The notes under the pieces were generated by a model that ran no database searches, was not told the DNA's origin, and saw only the letters and a list, made by a program, of their open reading frames with translations. Positions 26,228 to 35,581 of a stretch of DNA of 64,000 bases are shown here, in pieces. A program made the position numbers and the translations under genes. The DNA lies in NCBI RefSeq assembly GCF_029504655.1, contig NZ_JAQFIL010000001.1, forward strand, positions 625,001 to 689,000, read 5' to 3'. The stretch's first letter is position 1, and each line of letters opens with the position of its first letter. The stretch comes from Catalinimonas alkaloidigena. GTDB taxonomy: Bacteria; Bacteroidota; Bacteroidia; Cytophagales; Cyclobacteriaceae.

Positions 26228-26584
26228 ATGTTACAACTTTTAGATTTCACTCAAAATAATATTATCGCTACCCGTGCTACCGGAAAGGTGACCGGAGAAG
26301 ACTATGAAAGGCTAAAACCTATGCTGGATAATATCACCAGTAAAGGCCAGAAGATCCGCTGGTATTATGAGCTGCAGCATGAAGAAGGCTTTAATATGGG
26401 AGCGATTCTGGAAGACTTGAAAGTGGATATCCGGCATGCCAGCGATTACGAAAAGATAGCTGTGGTAGGGGATAAGAAGTGGCAGGAAACAGTAACGAAA
26501 GCTTTCAGGCCCTTTACCAATGCTAACGTTCATTTCTTTGAGATGAATGAGAAGCAAGAAGCCCGGCATTGGATTATGAACTAG
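26228..26584 (+). CDS. SpoIIAA-like (STAS-fold) protein
   Basis: 118 residues, cytoplasmic. The pattern matches the SpoIIAA-like family: MLQLLDFTQNNIIATRATGK (first strands), VTGEDYERLKPMLDNI, KIRWYYELQ, GAILEDLKVDIRHASDYEKIAVVGDKKW (split), KAFRPFTNANVHFF and the end EARHWIM. These small proteins are widespread; the fold resembles lipid-binding or anti-sigma-antagonist domains, but a role is not established. A monocistronic gene, closed by the strong hairpin at 26594-26634. A TATATTTT element about 25 bases upstream could be its -7 box. Confidence 0.85.
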   Translation: MLQLLDFTQNNIIATRATGKVTGEDYERLKPMLDNITSKGQKIRWYYELQHEEGFNMGAILEDLKVDIRHASDYEKIAVVGDKKWQETVTKAFRPFTNANVHFFEMNEKQEARHWIMN

Positions 26585-26593
26585 AAAGAAGTA

Positions 26594-26634
26594 GATCTGG
26601 CAGATTTTCGAAATCTGCCAGATCCTTTTGTTTT
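26594..26634. terminator. Strong terminator between SpoIIAA-like gene and DUF4301 gene
   Basis: GATCTGGCAGATTT (26594-26607), loop TCG, AAATCTGCCAGATC (26611-26624), then CTTTTGTTTT. Perfect 14-bp stem; the T-rich side serves the plus strand. The converging DUF4301 stop is at 26633. Confidence 0.88.
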
Positions 26635-28189
26635 ATGCCTGATGCTGTTCCCGCAGCAGGTCATTCACGGTTTTAACCGGATTGAAAGTAATAATGGGTA
26701 CTTCCACAAAGATGGTGTTCCAGTCCGACATGCTGCCGTTCCACAGCCCGGGCAGCTCCAGGGCTTTTAGGTCTTTGCCATCTTTTGATTTTTGAGAAAT
26801 AAAGCCTGTTTGAGGATCTATAAATCGCTTAAGGTCAAACTTATTCTCCTCAAAATCTTTAAGAGAGCAGACAATATCTACAGGGTTAAAGTGGGTAGAG
26901 TTTTTGAAGATAGACATCTGCTCAGGATCATTGGTATCTACCTGTGCACTCTCTACGATCTGCAGTGAAGTAGAGCCGTCACTGTTTTCTGCCCAGAAAG
27001 GGCCACCCCCAGGTTCACCTTCATTTTTCACCATACCACAAACCCGGATAGGACGATCCAGCTTCTGGAAAAGATAGGCCACTTTTTCATCATCTTCCAT
27101 GGTGCTGAAGACCTGCGGAGAAATGGTGCAAAGCTGGTTTTCTACAAAGTGCTGGATTTCTTCTATCTTTTCAGCGGACAAATCATCCGACTCATGAATA
27201 AGCTTGAGATACGAAAAGATAATTTCCTGATAGCGTAACAGTATGCCTCCCAGCATCTTCTTGTTGCGGTAAGTAGCCTCTTTGATGGAATCGGGTACTA
27301 CATTGTCAATATTTTTGATAAAGACGATATCTGCTTCCAGGTCGTTCAGGTTTTCTATCAATGCGCCATGCCCACCGGGGCGTAGTAGAATGCTGCCGTC
27401 TTCATTGCGGAAGGGCTTATTCTCCATATCTACCGCAATGGTATCCGTAGAGGGTTTTTGCTCGGAAAAAGAAATGTAATAAGTGACACCATATTCTTTT
27501 TCATACGATACTTTTACCTCTTCAATGTGCTGCTCAAACCCCTGACGGTGTTCAGGAGAGACTGTAAAATGAATAAAAACCTCATTGTTGGCATTCTTGC
27601 AGTATTTGGCCCCCTCAACCAGATGTTCTTCTACCGGGCTACGTGTAGTATCGGTATAGGCATGGAATTCCAGCAGTCCTTTGGGCAAACTCCCGTATTG
27701 TAGGCCCTCCTCATTGAGCAGCGTTTCCAGTACACTCACATACTGACGTTGAAGTATAGCTTCGTTCAGGCCTATTCCATGCTTTTCGTAGTGCTTTTCT
27801 TTAAGGCTGTCGTAAAAAGCAAAATCTTCAATACGCTTAAAGAAGTTAAAAATGGGACGTAGCTTCTCATCGCTGATAAGTTTGTCGTACTCCTCGTCAC
27901 TTCCACTATACGAACCCATAAAGCTGAAGAGTGCTTTGAACATCCGGCTGGCCGCCCCGGAAGCCGGTACAAACTTTACTACCTTTACCTGAGGAGATTC
28001 GCTCTCATACGTACTGATGTATTTTTCAGCGAGTTGTTCATCTATTTGCAGTAAACCATCGTTGATGGTGGCAGCTTTGATAATTTTCAGAAAAGGAAAA
28101 CCTTCCTCAAACTGTTGTATTTGCTGCTTAATGGTATCCAGGTTGGCACCATATGCTTTGAGATGGTTTAAGTCTTGGTCGGAAAACAT
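26633..28189 (-). CDS. DUF4301 family protein
   Basis: 518 residues, cytoplasmic. Opens with MFSDQDLNHLKAYGANLDTIKQQIQQFEEGFPF and contains VKFVPASGAASRMFKALF, PKGLLEFHAYTDTTRSPVEEH, FIHFTVSPEHRQGF, LRPGGHGALIENLNDLEADI and RVCGMVKNEGEPGGGPFW, all characteristic of the DUF4301 family of Bacteroidota. The glycine-rich PASGAASRM and RPGGHGAL segments look like nucleotide- or phosphate-binding loops, suggesting an enzyme related to sugar-nucleotidyl transferases; this is inference. Monocistronic by layout, lying between two terminators. Confidence 0.92.
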   Translation of the reverse strand: MFSDQDLNHLKAYGANLDTIKQQIQQFEEGFPFLKIIKAATINDGLLQIDEQLAEKYISTYESESPQVKVVKFVPASGAASRMFKALFSFMGSYSGSDEEYDKLISDEKLRPIFNFFKRIEDFAFYDSLKEKHYEKHGIGLNEAILQRQYVSVLETLLNEEGLQYGSLPKGLLEFHAYTDTTRSPVEEHLVEGAKYCKNANNEVFIHFTVSPEHRQGFEQHIEEVKVSYEKEYGVTYYISFSEQKPSTDTIAVDMENKPFRNEDGSILLRPGGHGALIENLNDLEADIVFIKNIDNVVPDSIKEATYRNKKMLGGILLRYQEIIFSYLKLIHESDDLSAEKIEEIQHFVENQLCTISPQVFSTMEDDEKVAYLFQKLDRPIRVCGMVKNEGEPGGGPFWAENSDGSTSLQIVESAQVDTNDPEQMSIFKNSTHFNPVDIVCSLKDFEENKFDLKRFIDPQTGFISQKSKDGKDLKALELPGLWNGSMSDWNTIFVEVPIITFNPVKTVNDLLREQHQA

Positions 28190-28320
28190 ATAGAAAAAAA
28201 TTAGTTGGGTTGAAAAAGACGTTGTGCCTGAAAATAGTAATAAAAGCTAATATTACACAAAATGCGTTAAGGAAATGAAATTTTTGATACAATGAAGAAC
28301 GCAGGAGAAGTTCAGCCTGT

Positions 28321-28354
28321 AAAAATAAAAAGCTCCCGAGTGTATCAGGAACTT
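28321..28354 (-). terminator. Terminator downstream of the PBP1A gene
   Basis: On the minus strand AAGTTCCTGA (28354-28345), loop TACAC, TCGGGAGCTT (28339-28330), then TTTATTTTT. Ten-base stem with two G-T pairs followed by a T-rich run. Confidence 0.8.
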
Positions 28355-28371
28355 TAATAAATACTTTTTGA

Positions 28372-30789
28372 TCAGTTCTTTTTTCCACCAAAGATGCCTC
28401 TGATCACATCTATCAGCTTGGTTTTTTCTTTCTCCTGTCTCTGAGGCCTTTCCGGGACTTTCTGTACCCGTTCGGCTACTTTTTCTTCTTCTTTTTTATC
28501 TTCATCTCCGGCAAACAATCTCCAGAAGAAACCTTTATCTTCGTCCAGGTCCTCTTTATAGAAATCGCAGTCCAGCTTATCTTTGGCCCTACGGTTTAAC
28601 TCAGGAAAGTGGCCATTGCTGACCATTCGGAAATCGGGTTCCCGGTTGACCTGCTGCATAAATTTCGCCCAGATAGGCAAAGCAGTATTGGCACCCTGGC
28701 CTAAAGTAAGGCTACGAAAACGAATCAGGCGGCTGGAGCCTCCAACCCATGCTCCGGCTACCAACTTAGGGGTAGCCCCCACAAACCATCCGTCCGCCTG
28801 CGACTGGGTAGTACCTGTTTTTCCGGCGATCTCATTTCGGAGCCCATACGCATAGCGAATACGGCGGGCACTACCGCTGTCCACTACATTTTTGAGCATA
28901 TGTACCATGATATCGGCCACCTCCGAATGCAATACTTTTTTGATATCCTGCTTTTCTTTTTTGGTAAAGTCTACGATCACATTACCGTACTGATCTTCAA
29001 TGCCTAACAAATACTTAGGTTTTACTCTGTATCCGCGATTTACAAAAGTGCCATACACAGTAAGCATTTCAGAGAGTGTAAGGTCGGCTGTGCCCAGGGC
29101 AATGGAAGGTTGAAGTGGCAGGTCATTTTCTATACCCATATCGTGAGCCAGTGAAGATACCTTCCTGACGCCAGTCTTCATCATCAGATCTACCGTAACA
29201 GTATTCACAGAATGAGCCAAAGCACCGGGCATGGAGTAATAGCCTTCATATTTGTTATCTGAGTTGCGAGGAGCCCAGCCTTCGTATTCTTCATAAGTTC
29301 TTAGCTCATTGCTGATGAAGTCGCAGGGGTCTACGCCATCTTCAATAGCAGCGGCATATACGATGGGCTTAAAAGTAGAGCCTACCTGTCTGCGGGCAGT
29401 GACATGATCATACTTAAAGTGTTCGTGGTTAATGCCTCCTACCCAGGCTTTTACATGACCATTTTCCGGCCGCATGGCCAGGAATCCGGCGTTGAGAAAC
29501 ATCTGGTAATACGCGATGGAGTCCAAGGGGCTCATGGTTTTTTCCTTTTCACCTTCCCAGGTAAATACTGTCATCGGAATAGGCTCCTTAAAGCTGGCTT
29601 CCGCCTCTTCTGCCGTTTTTCCATTGGCGACCATTTGCCTATAGCGGGAAGAGCGTTGCATCAAGGTTTTGAGGTAATCGTTGTGCTGATCCCAGGGTGC
29701 GCGGCCCTGCCAGTGCTTGAAGAAGGTGGATTGTAACTCTTTCATATGGTCTTTTACCGCCTTCTCGGCAAAAGCCTGCATACGTGCGTCTATGGTCGTG
29801 AAGATCTTCAGCCCATCCGTATAAAGGTTGTAAGTGGTACCATCTTCCTTAGGATGATCATTTAGCCATCGCTGAACCTCATGACGGAGCTTCTCCCGGA
29901 AATATGGTGCAAGCCCTTCGTTGTGAGACACATAAGTATAATCCAGTTCCATGGGAATGGACTTCAGAGAGTCTGCCTGAAAGGAAGTAATATATTCAGA
30001 CTTGGCCATTTGATTGAGCACCACATTGCGCCGTCCTTTGGCACGCTCGGGGTGGAGCCTGGGGCTATAATAAGTCGTAGCTTTGAGCATGCCTACCAGT
30101 ACGGCAGCCTCTTCAGGCCTGATATCTTTTGCCGACTTATTAAAAAAGCGCTTGGTAGCTGCCTCTATTCCAAATACATTGCCTCCAAAAGGAACTGTAT
30201 TAAGGTATAAGGTCAGAATTTCTTCTTTGCTGTAAATTTCTTCCAGGCTGGTAGCGATGAATATCTCCTTAAGTTTGTTGACCGGCATACTCAGCAGCCA
30301 GAAATCCTGACGGGGGAAGAGGTTTTTGGCCAGTTGCTGGCTGATCGTACTTCCACCACCAGAACTTTCATTGCCCAACATAATACTCTTGACCAACACA
30401 CGTGCCAGGCTGCGATAGTCTATCCCTTCATGTTTATAGAAACGCGAGTCTTCGGTAGATACCAGTGCCTGGATAATATAAGGAGAGATATTTTCGTAGC
30501 GGGCATTGGTACGATTCTCTATATAGTATTTTCCCAATAACTGACGATCGTAGGAATAAACCTCTGAGGCATTGAAATTTTTGATATTGCGTAACTCCTG
30601 CTCATTAGGAAGCCGGCCAAAAAAGCCCATATGCACCAGAAAGACAAATACCAATCCGGATAGCAGAACGCCAAAAAAAGTATATACACCCAGACGAAAC
30701 CACTGTCGCCAGCCAAAATGCCTGACCGTACGAAATAAAGCTTTGAACATATGCTGTATCACCCGGAAGAACTTCCGAATGATTTTCAT
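28372..30789 (-). CDS. Penicillin-binding protein 1A (bifunctional transglycosylase/transpeptidase)
   Basis: About 805 residues; polymerises and cross-links peptidoglycan. One membrane helix near residues 32-54 (FRLGVYTFFGVLLSGLVFVF). The GT51 glycosyltransferase domain has EDSRFYKHEGIDYRSLARV and GGSTISQQLAKNLFPRQ, then LYLNTVPFGGNVFGIEAA. The transpeptidase has the active-site STFK (GSTFKPIVYAAAIEDG), SVN (AHSVNTVTVD) and KTGTT. The Lys/Glu-rich C-terminal tail (about 760-805) is disordered. A longer in-frame start (30840) adds 17 residues, but the ATG at 30789 gives a typical basic cytoplasmic N-terminus. Confidence 0.95.
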   Translation of the reverse strand: MKIIRKFFRVIQHMFKALFRTVRHFGWRQWFRLGVYTFFGVLLSGLVFVFLVHMGFFGRLPNEQELRNIKNFNASEVYSYDRQLLGKYYIENRTNARYENISPYIIQALVSTEDSRFYKHEGIDYRSLARVLVKSIMLGNESSGGGSTISQQLAKNLFPRQDFWLLSMPVNKLKEIFIATSLEEIYSKEEILTLYLNTVPFGGNVFGIEAATKRFFNKSAKDIRPEEAAVLVGMLKATTYYSPRLHPERAKGRRNVVLNQMAKSEYITSFQADSLKSIPMELDYTYVSHNEGLAPYFREKLRHEVQRWLNDHPKEDGTTYNLYTDGLKIFTTIDARMQAFAEKAVKDHMKELQSTFFKHWQGRAPWDQHNDYLKTLMQRSSRYRQMVANGKTAEEAEASFKEPIPMTVFTWEGEKEKTMSPLDSIAYYQMFLNAGFLAMRPENGHVKAWVGGINHEHFKYDHVTARRQVGSTFKPIVYAAAIEDGVDPCDFISNELRTYEEYEGWAPRNSDNKYEGYYSMPGALAHSVNTVTVDLMMKTGVRKVSSLAHDMGIENDLPLQPSIALGTADLTLSEMLTVYGTFVNRGYRVKPKYLLGIEDQYGNVIVDFTKKEKQDIKKVLHSEVADIMVHMLKNVVDSGSARRIRYAYGLRNEIAGKTGTTQSQADGWFVGATPKLVAGAWVGGSSRLIRFRSLTLGQGANTALPIWAKFMQQVNREPDFRMVSNGHFPELNRRAKDKLDCDFYKEDLDEDKGFFWRLFAGDEDKKEEEKVAERVQKVPERPQRQEKEKTKLIDVIRGIFGGKKN

Positions 30790-31032
30790 AAATGTTTTTT
30801 TGACTTTGGGGTTCAATGAAATGTCAGTTTGGTAAAACAATCTACAATACTACGCTAAAGTGCTCGCTTTGTTATGCCTTATTATCACAAATGAAGATAA
30901 ATACACAAAGCGAAAGACTAACAAGCAGATGGGATGCATAATTCCTACTGCTGCTTTTACAAGCTAACTTTTTTTGGCATATTGAAATCTTGGTCCGCTC
31001 AGGCTTTTGATCACTCTAACCAACTAAACTTT

Positions 31033-32115
31033 ATGAAGAGAATTTGCCTTCCGTTACTGCTGTGTATTTTTTACTTGCATACTTTATGCCATGCACAAAC
31101 GCATGATGAGCTCATTGAACAAGTAGAGTCTCTTGAAGAGGAAATTAGCGATCTGCGTCATGAGTTCAATGCTTTGGAAAAAGCCATTGATGACCTGGCC
31201 TGGCAACAATCCATGGACAACATAGCCTTTGTAGATAAAGTTACCTTGACCGGGCCACCCAAAAGAGTAATTGAGAATCCTACAGCTCAGGGAGCCAATA
31301 ACCCGCTTAAGTTCAGCGCCTATGTTTTCCTTCCTAAAAATATTGATTTCTCTAAAAAGTACCCTTTGCTCGTATTACCACATGGTGGGGTACACAGTAA
31401 TTTCAATACTTTTTACCAGCACATCGTCCGGGAACTGATGGTGCAGGAGTATATAGTAGTAGCTCCGGAATATAGGGGGAGTACCGGCTACGGCAAGGGA
31501 TTTTACGAGACCATTGACTATGGAGGGCTGGAAGTAGAAGATGTGTACAGCAGCAGAAACTATATGCTGGAAAACTATGACTTTATTGATGCCAATCGGG
31601 TGGGCATACTAGGTTGGAGTCATGGAGGATTGATCACCTTACATAATATATTTGAGCATCCTGACGATTATAAGGTGGCCTATGCGGGGGTGCCCGTAAG
31701 CGATCTGATTGCACGCATGGGTTATAAAACGCAAAGGTATCGTGAGTTGTATTCCGCTGATTATCACATCGGTAAGTCTGCCTATGAGGATGTGGACGAG
31801 TACAGGCGTCGTTCTCCTGCCTGGCAGGCGCATAAGCTACAAAGCCCGCTGCTGATTCATACCAATACCAATGACGGAGATGTCAATGTCTTTGAGGTGG
31901 AGCACCTGATCAAATCCCTAAAAGCGGAAGATAAAGACTTTGAATACGAGATATACGAAGATATTCCCGGTGGTCATACTTTTGACAGGATAGATACACA
32001 AAAAGCTAAAGAAGTGAGGCTTAAGGTGTATAACTTTTTAGCAGACTACCTGAAACCAAATGTCACCTTTCGCAATGTCAGGGAGCTGCAGCAGGCTAGT
32101 TATTTGCCGCGTTAG
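31033..32115 (+). CDS. Exported S9-type (prolyl oligopeptidase-like) alpha/beta hydrolase
   Basis: About 360 residues. The ATG at 31033 gives a signal peptide (MKRICLPLLLCIFYLHTLCHAQ); the frame extends further upstream without adding a sensible N-terminus. A short coiled coil (about 25-65: IEQVESLEEEISDLRHEFNAL) precedes the hydrolase domain, which has the nucleophile in GWSHGG (Ser about 195), a likely Asp in TNTNDGDVNV (about 282) and His in PGGHTFDR (about 316). Peptidase S9 family members act on short peptides, but esterase activity is equally possible. The stop codon overlaps the GTG start of the TauE-like gene (TAGTG), so the two are translationally coupled. Confidence 0.88.
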   Translation: MKRICLPLLLCIFYLHTLCHAQTHDELIEQVESLEEEISDLRHEFNALEKAIDDLAWQQSMDNIAFVDKVTLTGPPKRVIENPTAQGANNPLKFSAYVFLPKNIDFSKKYPLLVLPHGGVHSNFNTFYQHIVRELMVQEYIVVAPEYRGSTGYGKGFYETIDYGGLEVEDVYSSRNYMLENYDFIDANRVGILGWSHGGLITLHNIFEHPDDYKVAYAGVPVSDLIARMGYKTQRYRELYSADYHIGKSAYEDVDEYRRRSPAWQAHKLQSPLLIHTNTNDGDVNVFEVEHLIKSLKAEDKDFEYEIYEDIPGGHTFDRIDTQKAKEVRLKVYNFLADYLKPNVTFRNVRELQQASYLPR

Positions 32116-32870
32116 TGGATTGGCTTGATGCTTTGGTCGTTGTACTCGCGGGTTTTGCTGCCGGCTTCATCAACACTTTGGCGGGAGGGGGTTCACTGAT
32201 TGCTTTATCAGCATTAATTTTTATGGGGCTGCCTCCCGCCGTTGCCAATGCGACCAACAGGGTGGCGGTTTTTTCGCAGAATGTTTTTGGTGTACTGGGC
32301 TTTAAAAGTAAAGGGATTTCTTCTTTCCGCTTTAGCCTCTGGCTGGGACTTTCCGCGCTGCTAGGGGCTGCCATAGGCGCTAAGATTGCTGTAGATATTG
32401 ACGCTGAACTGTTCAATAAGCTGCTGGCGCTAATTATGCTTATTGTGGTTATTTTCATCGTTTTTAACCCCAATAAGGGGATTATTGAAACAGTGGAGCG
32501 GATGGATAAGAAGCATCAGGCCCTTAGTATTTTTCTGTTTTTCTTTATCGGCTTGTGGGGAGGCTTTATCCAGGTAGGGGTAGGCTTTCTGGTAATTGCC
32601 GTGCTCTCTACCGTCAATCGTTTTAGCCTCGTCAAGAGCAATAGTGTGAAGGTCTTTGTGATATTGATCTATACAGTAGCTGCACTGGGTGTTTTTATCT
32701 GGGAAGGAAAAATTAACTGGGGCTACGGTTTGGTCCTTGCCCTGGGCAACTCTTCAGGGGCCTGGTTCGCCTCTCGCTGGTCGGTAGAGAAAGGCGATCG
32801 CTGGATAAAGGTTTTTCTGATCGCTACCGTGCTTGTGATTGCTGTGAAGCTCTGGTTTTTTAGCGAATAA
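32115..32870 (+). CDS. TauE/SafE-family anion exporter-like membrane protein
   Basis: 251 residues with about eight hydrophobic helices. The typical duplicated motif is present: VLAGFAAGFINTLAGGGSLI in the first half and FFIGLWGGFIQVGVGFLVIA in the second, plus PPAVANATNRVAVF. The family transports sulfite, sulfoacetate or other organosulfur and small anions; substrate unknown here. The GTG start overlaps the stop of the S9-type hydrolase by one base. It ends 12 bases from the converging glycosyltransferase gene with no room for a terminator. Confidence 0.92.
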   Translation: MDWLDALVVVLAGFAAGFINTLAGGGSLIALSALIFMGLPPAVANATNRVAVFSQNVFGVLGFKSKGISSFRFSLWLGLSALLGAAIGAKIAVDIDAELFNKLLALIMLIVVIFIVFNPNKGIIETVERMDKKHQALSIFLFFFIGLWGGFIQVGVGFLVIAVLSTVNRFSLVKSNSVKVFVILIYTVAALGVFIWEGKINWGYGLVLALGNSSGAWFASRWSVEKGDRWIKVFLIATVLVIAVKLWFFSE

Positions 32871-32882
32871 GCGTAAGTCTGG

Positions 32883-33620
32883 TTACCTCACGTCTTTGTA
32901 AAATTTCCTCTTGAGCCAGTGGGGGGAGGCTCCCAAAACCCATAGTATCAATACAGTAAAATAGAGTGCGTGGGCTTTCCAGAAACCCAGGTCCCTTACC
33001 CTGCGGTCAGAAGTGTAAACAACATCAGCTAACTGCCTGATGTGGCCAAGCTGGTTGATGCGTAAACAAAAATCAGCTTCTTCCATGATGGGTAAATTCT
33101 GGTCAAAGCCTCCTATCTTCCGGAAATCTATCCTCCGGCAAAACATCGCCTGATCTCCAAATAGCAACCTTAAACCCCTGAAGAAGTAACGGTAAGGACG
33201 ATAAAGCAGTGGGCTGAGGAATGTTTTTACATAATTGAGCCAGGATGTGAAGTGCTGCGTTCTTCCATCTCCCTTCATTACTGATACAAATCCTCCTAAT
33301 ACAAGTTTGGGGTCGGTCAGCGCACTTCTGATTTTCAGTACTAGGCTTGAAGGTACCTTGGTGTCGGCGTGCAGAAAGCAGAGAAGCTCACCCTTAGCCT
33401 CATAAGCCCCGGCATTCATCTGAACAGCTCTGCCTTTTTGGGGACTTAAGATAAGCTTTACCGGAAAACGTTTCGCAACTTCAACTGTCTGATCGGTACT
33501 TCCTCCATCCACCACAATAATCTCATAGGGCGGCGGTGAGATTTTTACAAGCTGATGAAGGGTATCCGCCAGATAACGTTCTTCGTTCAGACATGGAATA
33601 ATAACACTTACCCGGCGCAT
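32883..33620 (-). CDS. TIGR04283-family glycosyltransferase
   Basis: 245 residues, GT2 (GT-A) fold. Motifs: VSVIIPCLNEERYLADTL, IIVVDGGSTDQTVEVAKR, GRAVQMNAGAYEAKGELLCF (split), LHADTKVP as the DxD region, GLRLLFGDQAMFCRR, GGFDQNLPIMEEADFCLR. The arrangement GDQAMFCRR ... PIMEEADFC is characteristic of TIGR04283, sometimes linked to arsenosugar or other sugar transfer and often found near TIGR04282 proteins; none is present here. A C-terminal hydrophobic stretch (AHALYFTVLILWVLGASP) may attach it to the membrane. Acceptor and donor unknown. Confidence 0.9.
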   Translation of the reverse strand: MRRVSVIIPCLNEERYLADTLHQLVKISPPPYEIIVVDGGSTDQTVEVAKRFPVKLILSPQKGRAVQMNAGAYEAKGELLCFLHADTKVPSSLVLKIRSALTDPKLVLGGFVSVMKGDGRTQHFTSWLNYVKTFLSPLLYRPYRYFFRGLRLLFGDQAMFCRRIDFRKIGGFDQNLPIMEEADFCLRINQLGHIRQLADVVYTSDRRVRDLGFWKAHALYFTVLILWVLGASPHWLKRKFYKDVR

Positions 33621-33670
33621 GCTAAGAACAAAATAGGTGAAAGTAGACTTATCAAAATAAACGATAGCAT

Positions 33671-34405
33671 ATGAACATCAAACATTTTTTTACCTTAACA
33701 GCACTTATTTTTTTTATACAAGCGCATGCCCAGATTGATGAAACTGAACCAGGCCAGTCACAGTTGAGAGAAGCCCGGCAGTTTGAACAGCTTTCTAACT
33801 TTGATATAGGGTTAAGAAGGGGTGGTATTCTGATGCAACTGGACTACCAGCATATCCATAGGTTGAATCCGGAAAACCGTTTTCGTATGGGCTATGGTTT
33901 GGCCTTGACCCGCTTTCGGGGGTTTAACGATATTCCTTATACCATAGTAGGAGAACCTTCCAATGCAGACGCGGGAGTTGGTCTGGATACCTTTCAGGTT
34001 GAGAATGCGAAAATATCTTCTCTTAATCTTTTTTTACTGGTCAACTACGCGCCCAATAACCGGATAGATTTCGGATTGTTAGTAGATGCCATAGGTCTAA
34101 GCTGGGGAGATGTACAGAAGGGCCTTTTTGCCAGCGGGCCTAATGATCCCAACCCCAGGGGAGGAAACGCTGCGCCTGTTCAACTGAATACGTCTTTCGG
34201 ATCTTTAGGCTCCTGGCGGTCCAGGTTTCAACTCCGGTACTGGGTATACCCTCGCTGGTCATTACAGACCGCGGCTACTTTTTGGCGATCGGCTTATCAG
34301 ATATCAGAAGATACAAATCTGGGAAACGGAGGCAGCAAGTACAGTAGTGGACTGTGGTTTTGGCAGATGGGTTTGGCTTTTCGGTGGGGTGAAGTTTATT
34401 ACTAA
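33671..34405 (+). CDS. Outer-membrane beta-barrel protein of unknown function
   Basis: 244 residues with a signal peptide (MNIKHFFTLTALIFFIQAHAQ). The mature chain consists of strand-like segments (FDIGLRRGGILMQLDYQHIH, FRMGYGLALTRFRGF, SLNLFLLVNYAPNNRIDFGLLVDAIG, SRFQLRYWVYPRWSLQTAATFW, FWQMGLAFRWGEVYY). The aromatic end fits an outer-membrane barrel. I do not recognise the family. It is divergent from the glycosyltransferase gene with a 50-base gap, and converges with the T9SS cargo genes across their shared hairpin. Confidence 0.7.
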   Translation: MNIKHFFTLTALIFFIQAHAQIDETEPGQSQLREARQFEQLSNFDIGLRRGGILMQLDYQHIHRLNPENRFRMGYGLALTRFRGFNDIPYTIVGEPSNADAGVGLDTFQVENAKISSLNLFLLVNYAPNNRIDFGLLVDAIGLSWGDVQKGLFASGPNDPNPRGGNAAPVQLNTSFGSLGSWRSRFQLRYWVYPRWSLQTAATFWRSAYQISEDTNLGNGGSKYSSGLWFWQMGLAFRWGEVYY

Positions 34406-34431
34406 TCTGCTGCAATGCGCTGAAATTTGGC

Positions 34432-35039
34432 GGAGGCATAAAAAAGCAAAAGGTGGGCAATACCCACCTTCTGCTATGACTTATATCAAACCAAACTTAT
34501 ATGATCATAATTTTTTGTTGATGCTGTTTTCCATTGTTACTCAGGACGATGAGTAAGTAGGCTCCAGGCTTTACGCTAGAGGGTAAGCTAAATTTGTTAC
34601 TGTCTAACCGGGTTGTTTGCTTATAGACGGTACGTCCGCTGAAGTCCATTAACCTGATTTCTTCCATCTCCGTATCGGAGATTACTGTTAAAGTATGATT
34701 GGTGACGAGATTAGGATAAACAGTGGTATTATTTACCCTGGCAGTAAAACCGTTATAATGAACACTGATAGTTTTGTGGTATTCCACTGAGCCGTCATAA
34801 TCAGTAGCTTTGAGGCGGTAGAAGGCCTGTCCCTGAAGCGGGTTTGTGTCAGTAAAATCGTAAGCTATTTCCGCAGTGGAATCACCCGTACCATTAACGT
34901 TGCCAATGGCTTTGAACTTAAGATCAGCGCCGGCACGCTCTAGGGTGAAGTAGTCAAAGTTTTCTTCAAAGGCGGTGACCCAGTCCAGTTGTATTGAAGA
35001 CATGTTTGCCTGTCCGGTGAAGGAGAGGAGTTTGATGGG
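34432..35039. repeat. 608-base direct repeat, copy 1
   Basis: From GGAGGCATAAAAAAGC to TTTGATGGG, matching 36011-36618 with no length difference and about 15 substitutions by eye. It covers a terminator and the C-terminal 180 or so codons of the T9SS cargo gene. The offset between copies is 1579 bases. Confidence 0.9.
34438..34470 (-). terminator. Terminator of T9SS cargo gene copy 1
   Basis: On the minus strand AAGGTGGG, loop TATTG, CCCACCTT, then TTGCTTTTTT. Stem at 34450-34457 / 34463-34470; lies within the direct repeat. Confidence 0.8.
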
Positions 35040-35523
35040 TAAAGGCTGGTTTGGAGTTGAGTTTTTGTTCATTTCACCAGGACCTTCTAATGAGCCGCTG
35101 GTACAACCATCGCACTCATTACCCCATACTCCATTTTCTCCAATCTGAATCAATGTTCCCTTACTGTTATTGCTGGCTATTACAGTTCCTCCACTTTCAA
35201 ATTCAATGGTGGTATTTTCTGGTAGTATGAGCTTGGAATTTGATTTAAAAACTATACTACCACTACTTTTAATTATAATTTTTGAAACAGAGGAAGAAGA
35301 AAGGTCAACAGTCTTATTGACCGCAATGTCAACAATATCATCAATAATAATATACGTCCCTCCAGTCCATGCGCCATTAGGTGGGAGGCCAACCGATCCA
35401 TCAGCAGTCCATGTACCGGAAGAGAGCCAGGTTCCATCTCCATTTGAAGTCGCGGTATAGTTCTGCCCAAATGCTGAAAAACTAAATACAAGCAAAGTTA
35501 TTGGTATAAATAAGTCTTTTCAT
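34497..35523 (-). pseudogene. T9SS type A cargo protein, copy 1, frameshifted at its start (probably decaying)
   Basis: The main frame (34497 to about 35495) encodes a secreted repeat/beta-rich N-terminal part (NYTATSNGDGTWLSSGTWT, DDIVDIAVNKTVDLSSSS, KLILPENTTIEFESGG) and a C-terminal domain nearly identical to that of the gene at 36076. Its signal peptide reads DLFIPITLLVFSFSAFGQ in frame. The only ATG that fits (35521-35523, ATGAAAAGAC) is one base out: deleting one A gives a clean MKDLFIPITLLVF start. A TATATTTG box at 35574-35581 is well placed for that ATG. The conserved YPNP of the sorting domain reads YPNL here. A weak TTG start (35495) remains, but it leaves a short signal without basic residues. 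Confidence 0.7.
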
Positions 35524-35573
35524 TTCTGAACCATTGTTAATCTTATTGTACATTTCTTATGTACTATCTGGGG

Positions 35574-35581
35574 CAAATATA
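35574..35581 (-). promoter_or_regulatory. -7 box of T9SS cargo gene copy 1
   Basis: TATATTTG on the minus strand, matching TAnnTTTG. RNA would start near 35567, about 45 bases before the ATG at 35523. No TTG lies at ideal spacing upstream. Confidence 0.5.
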
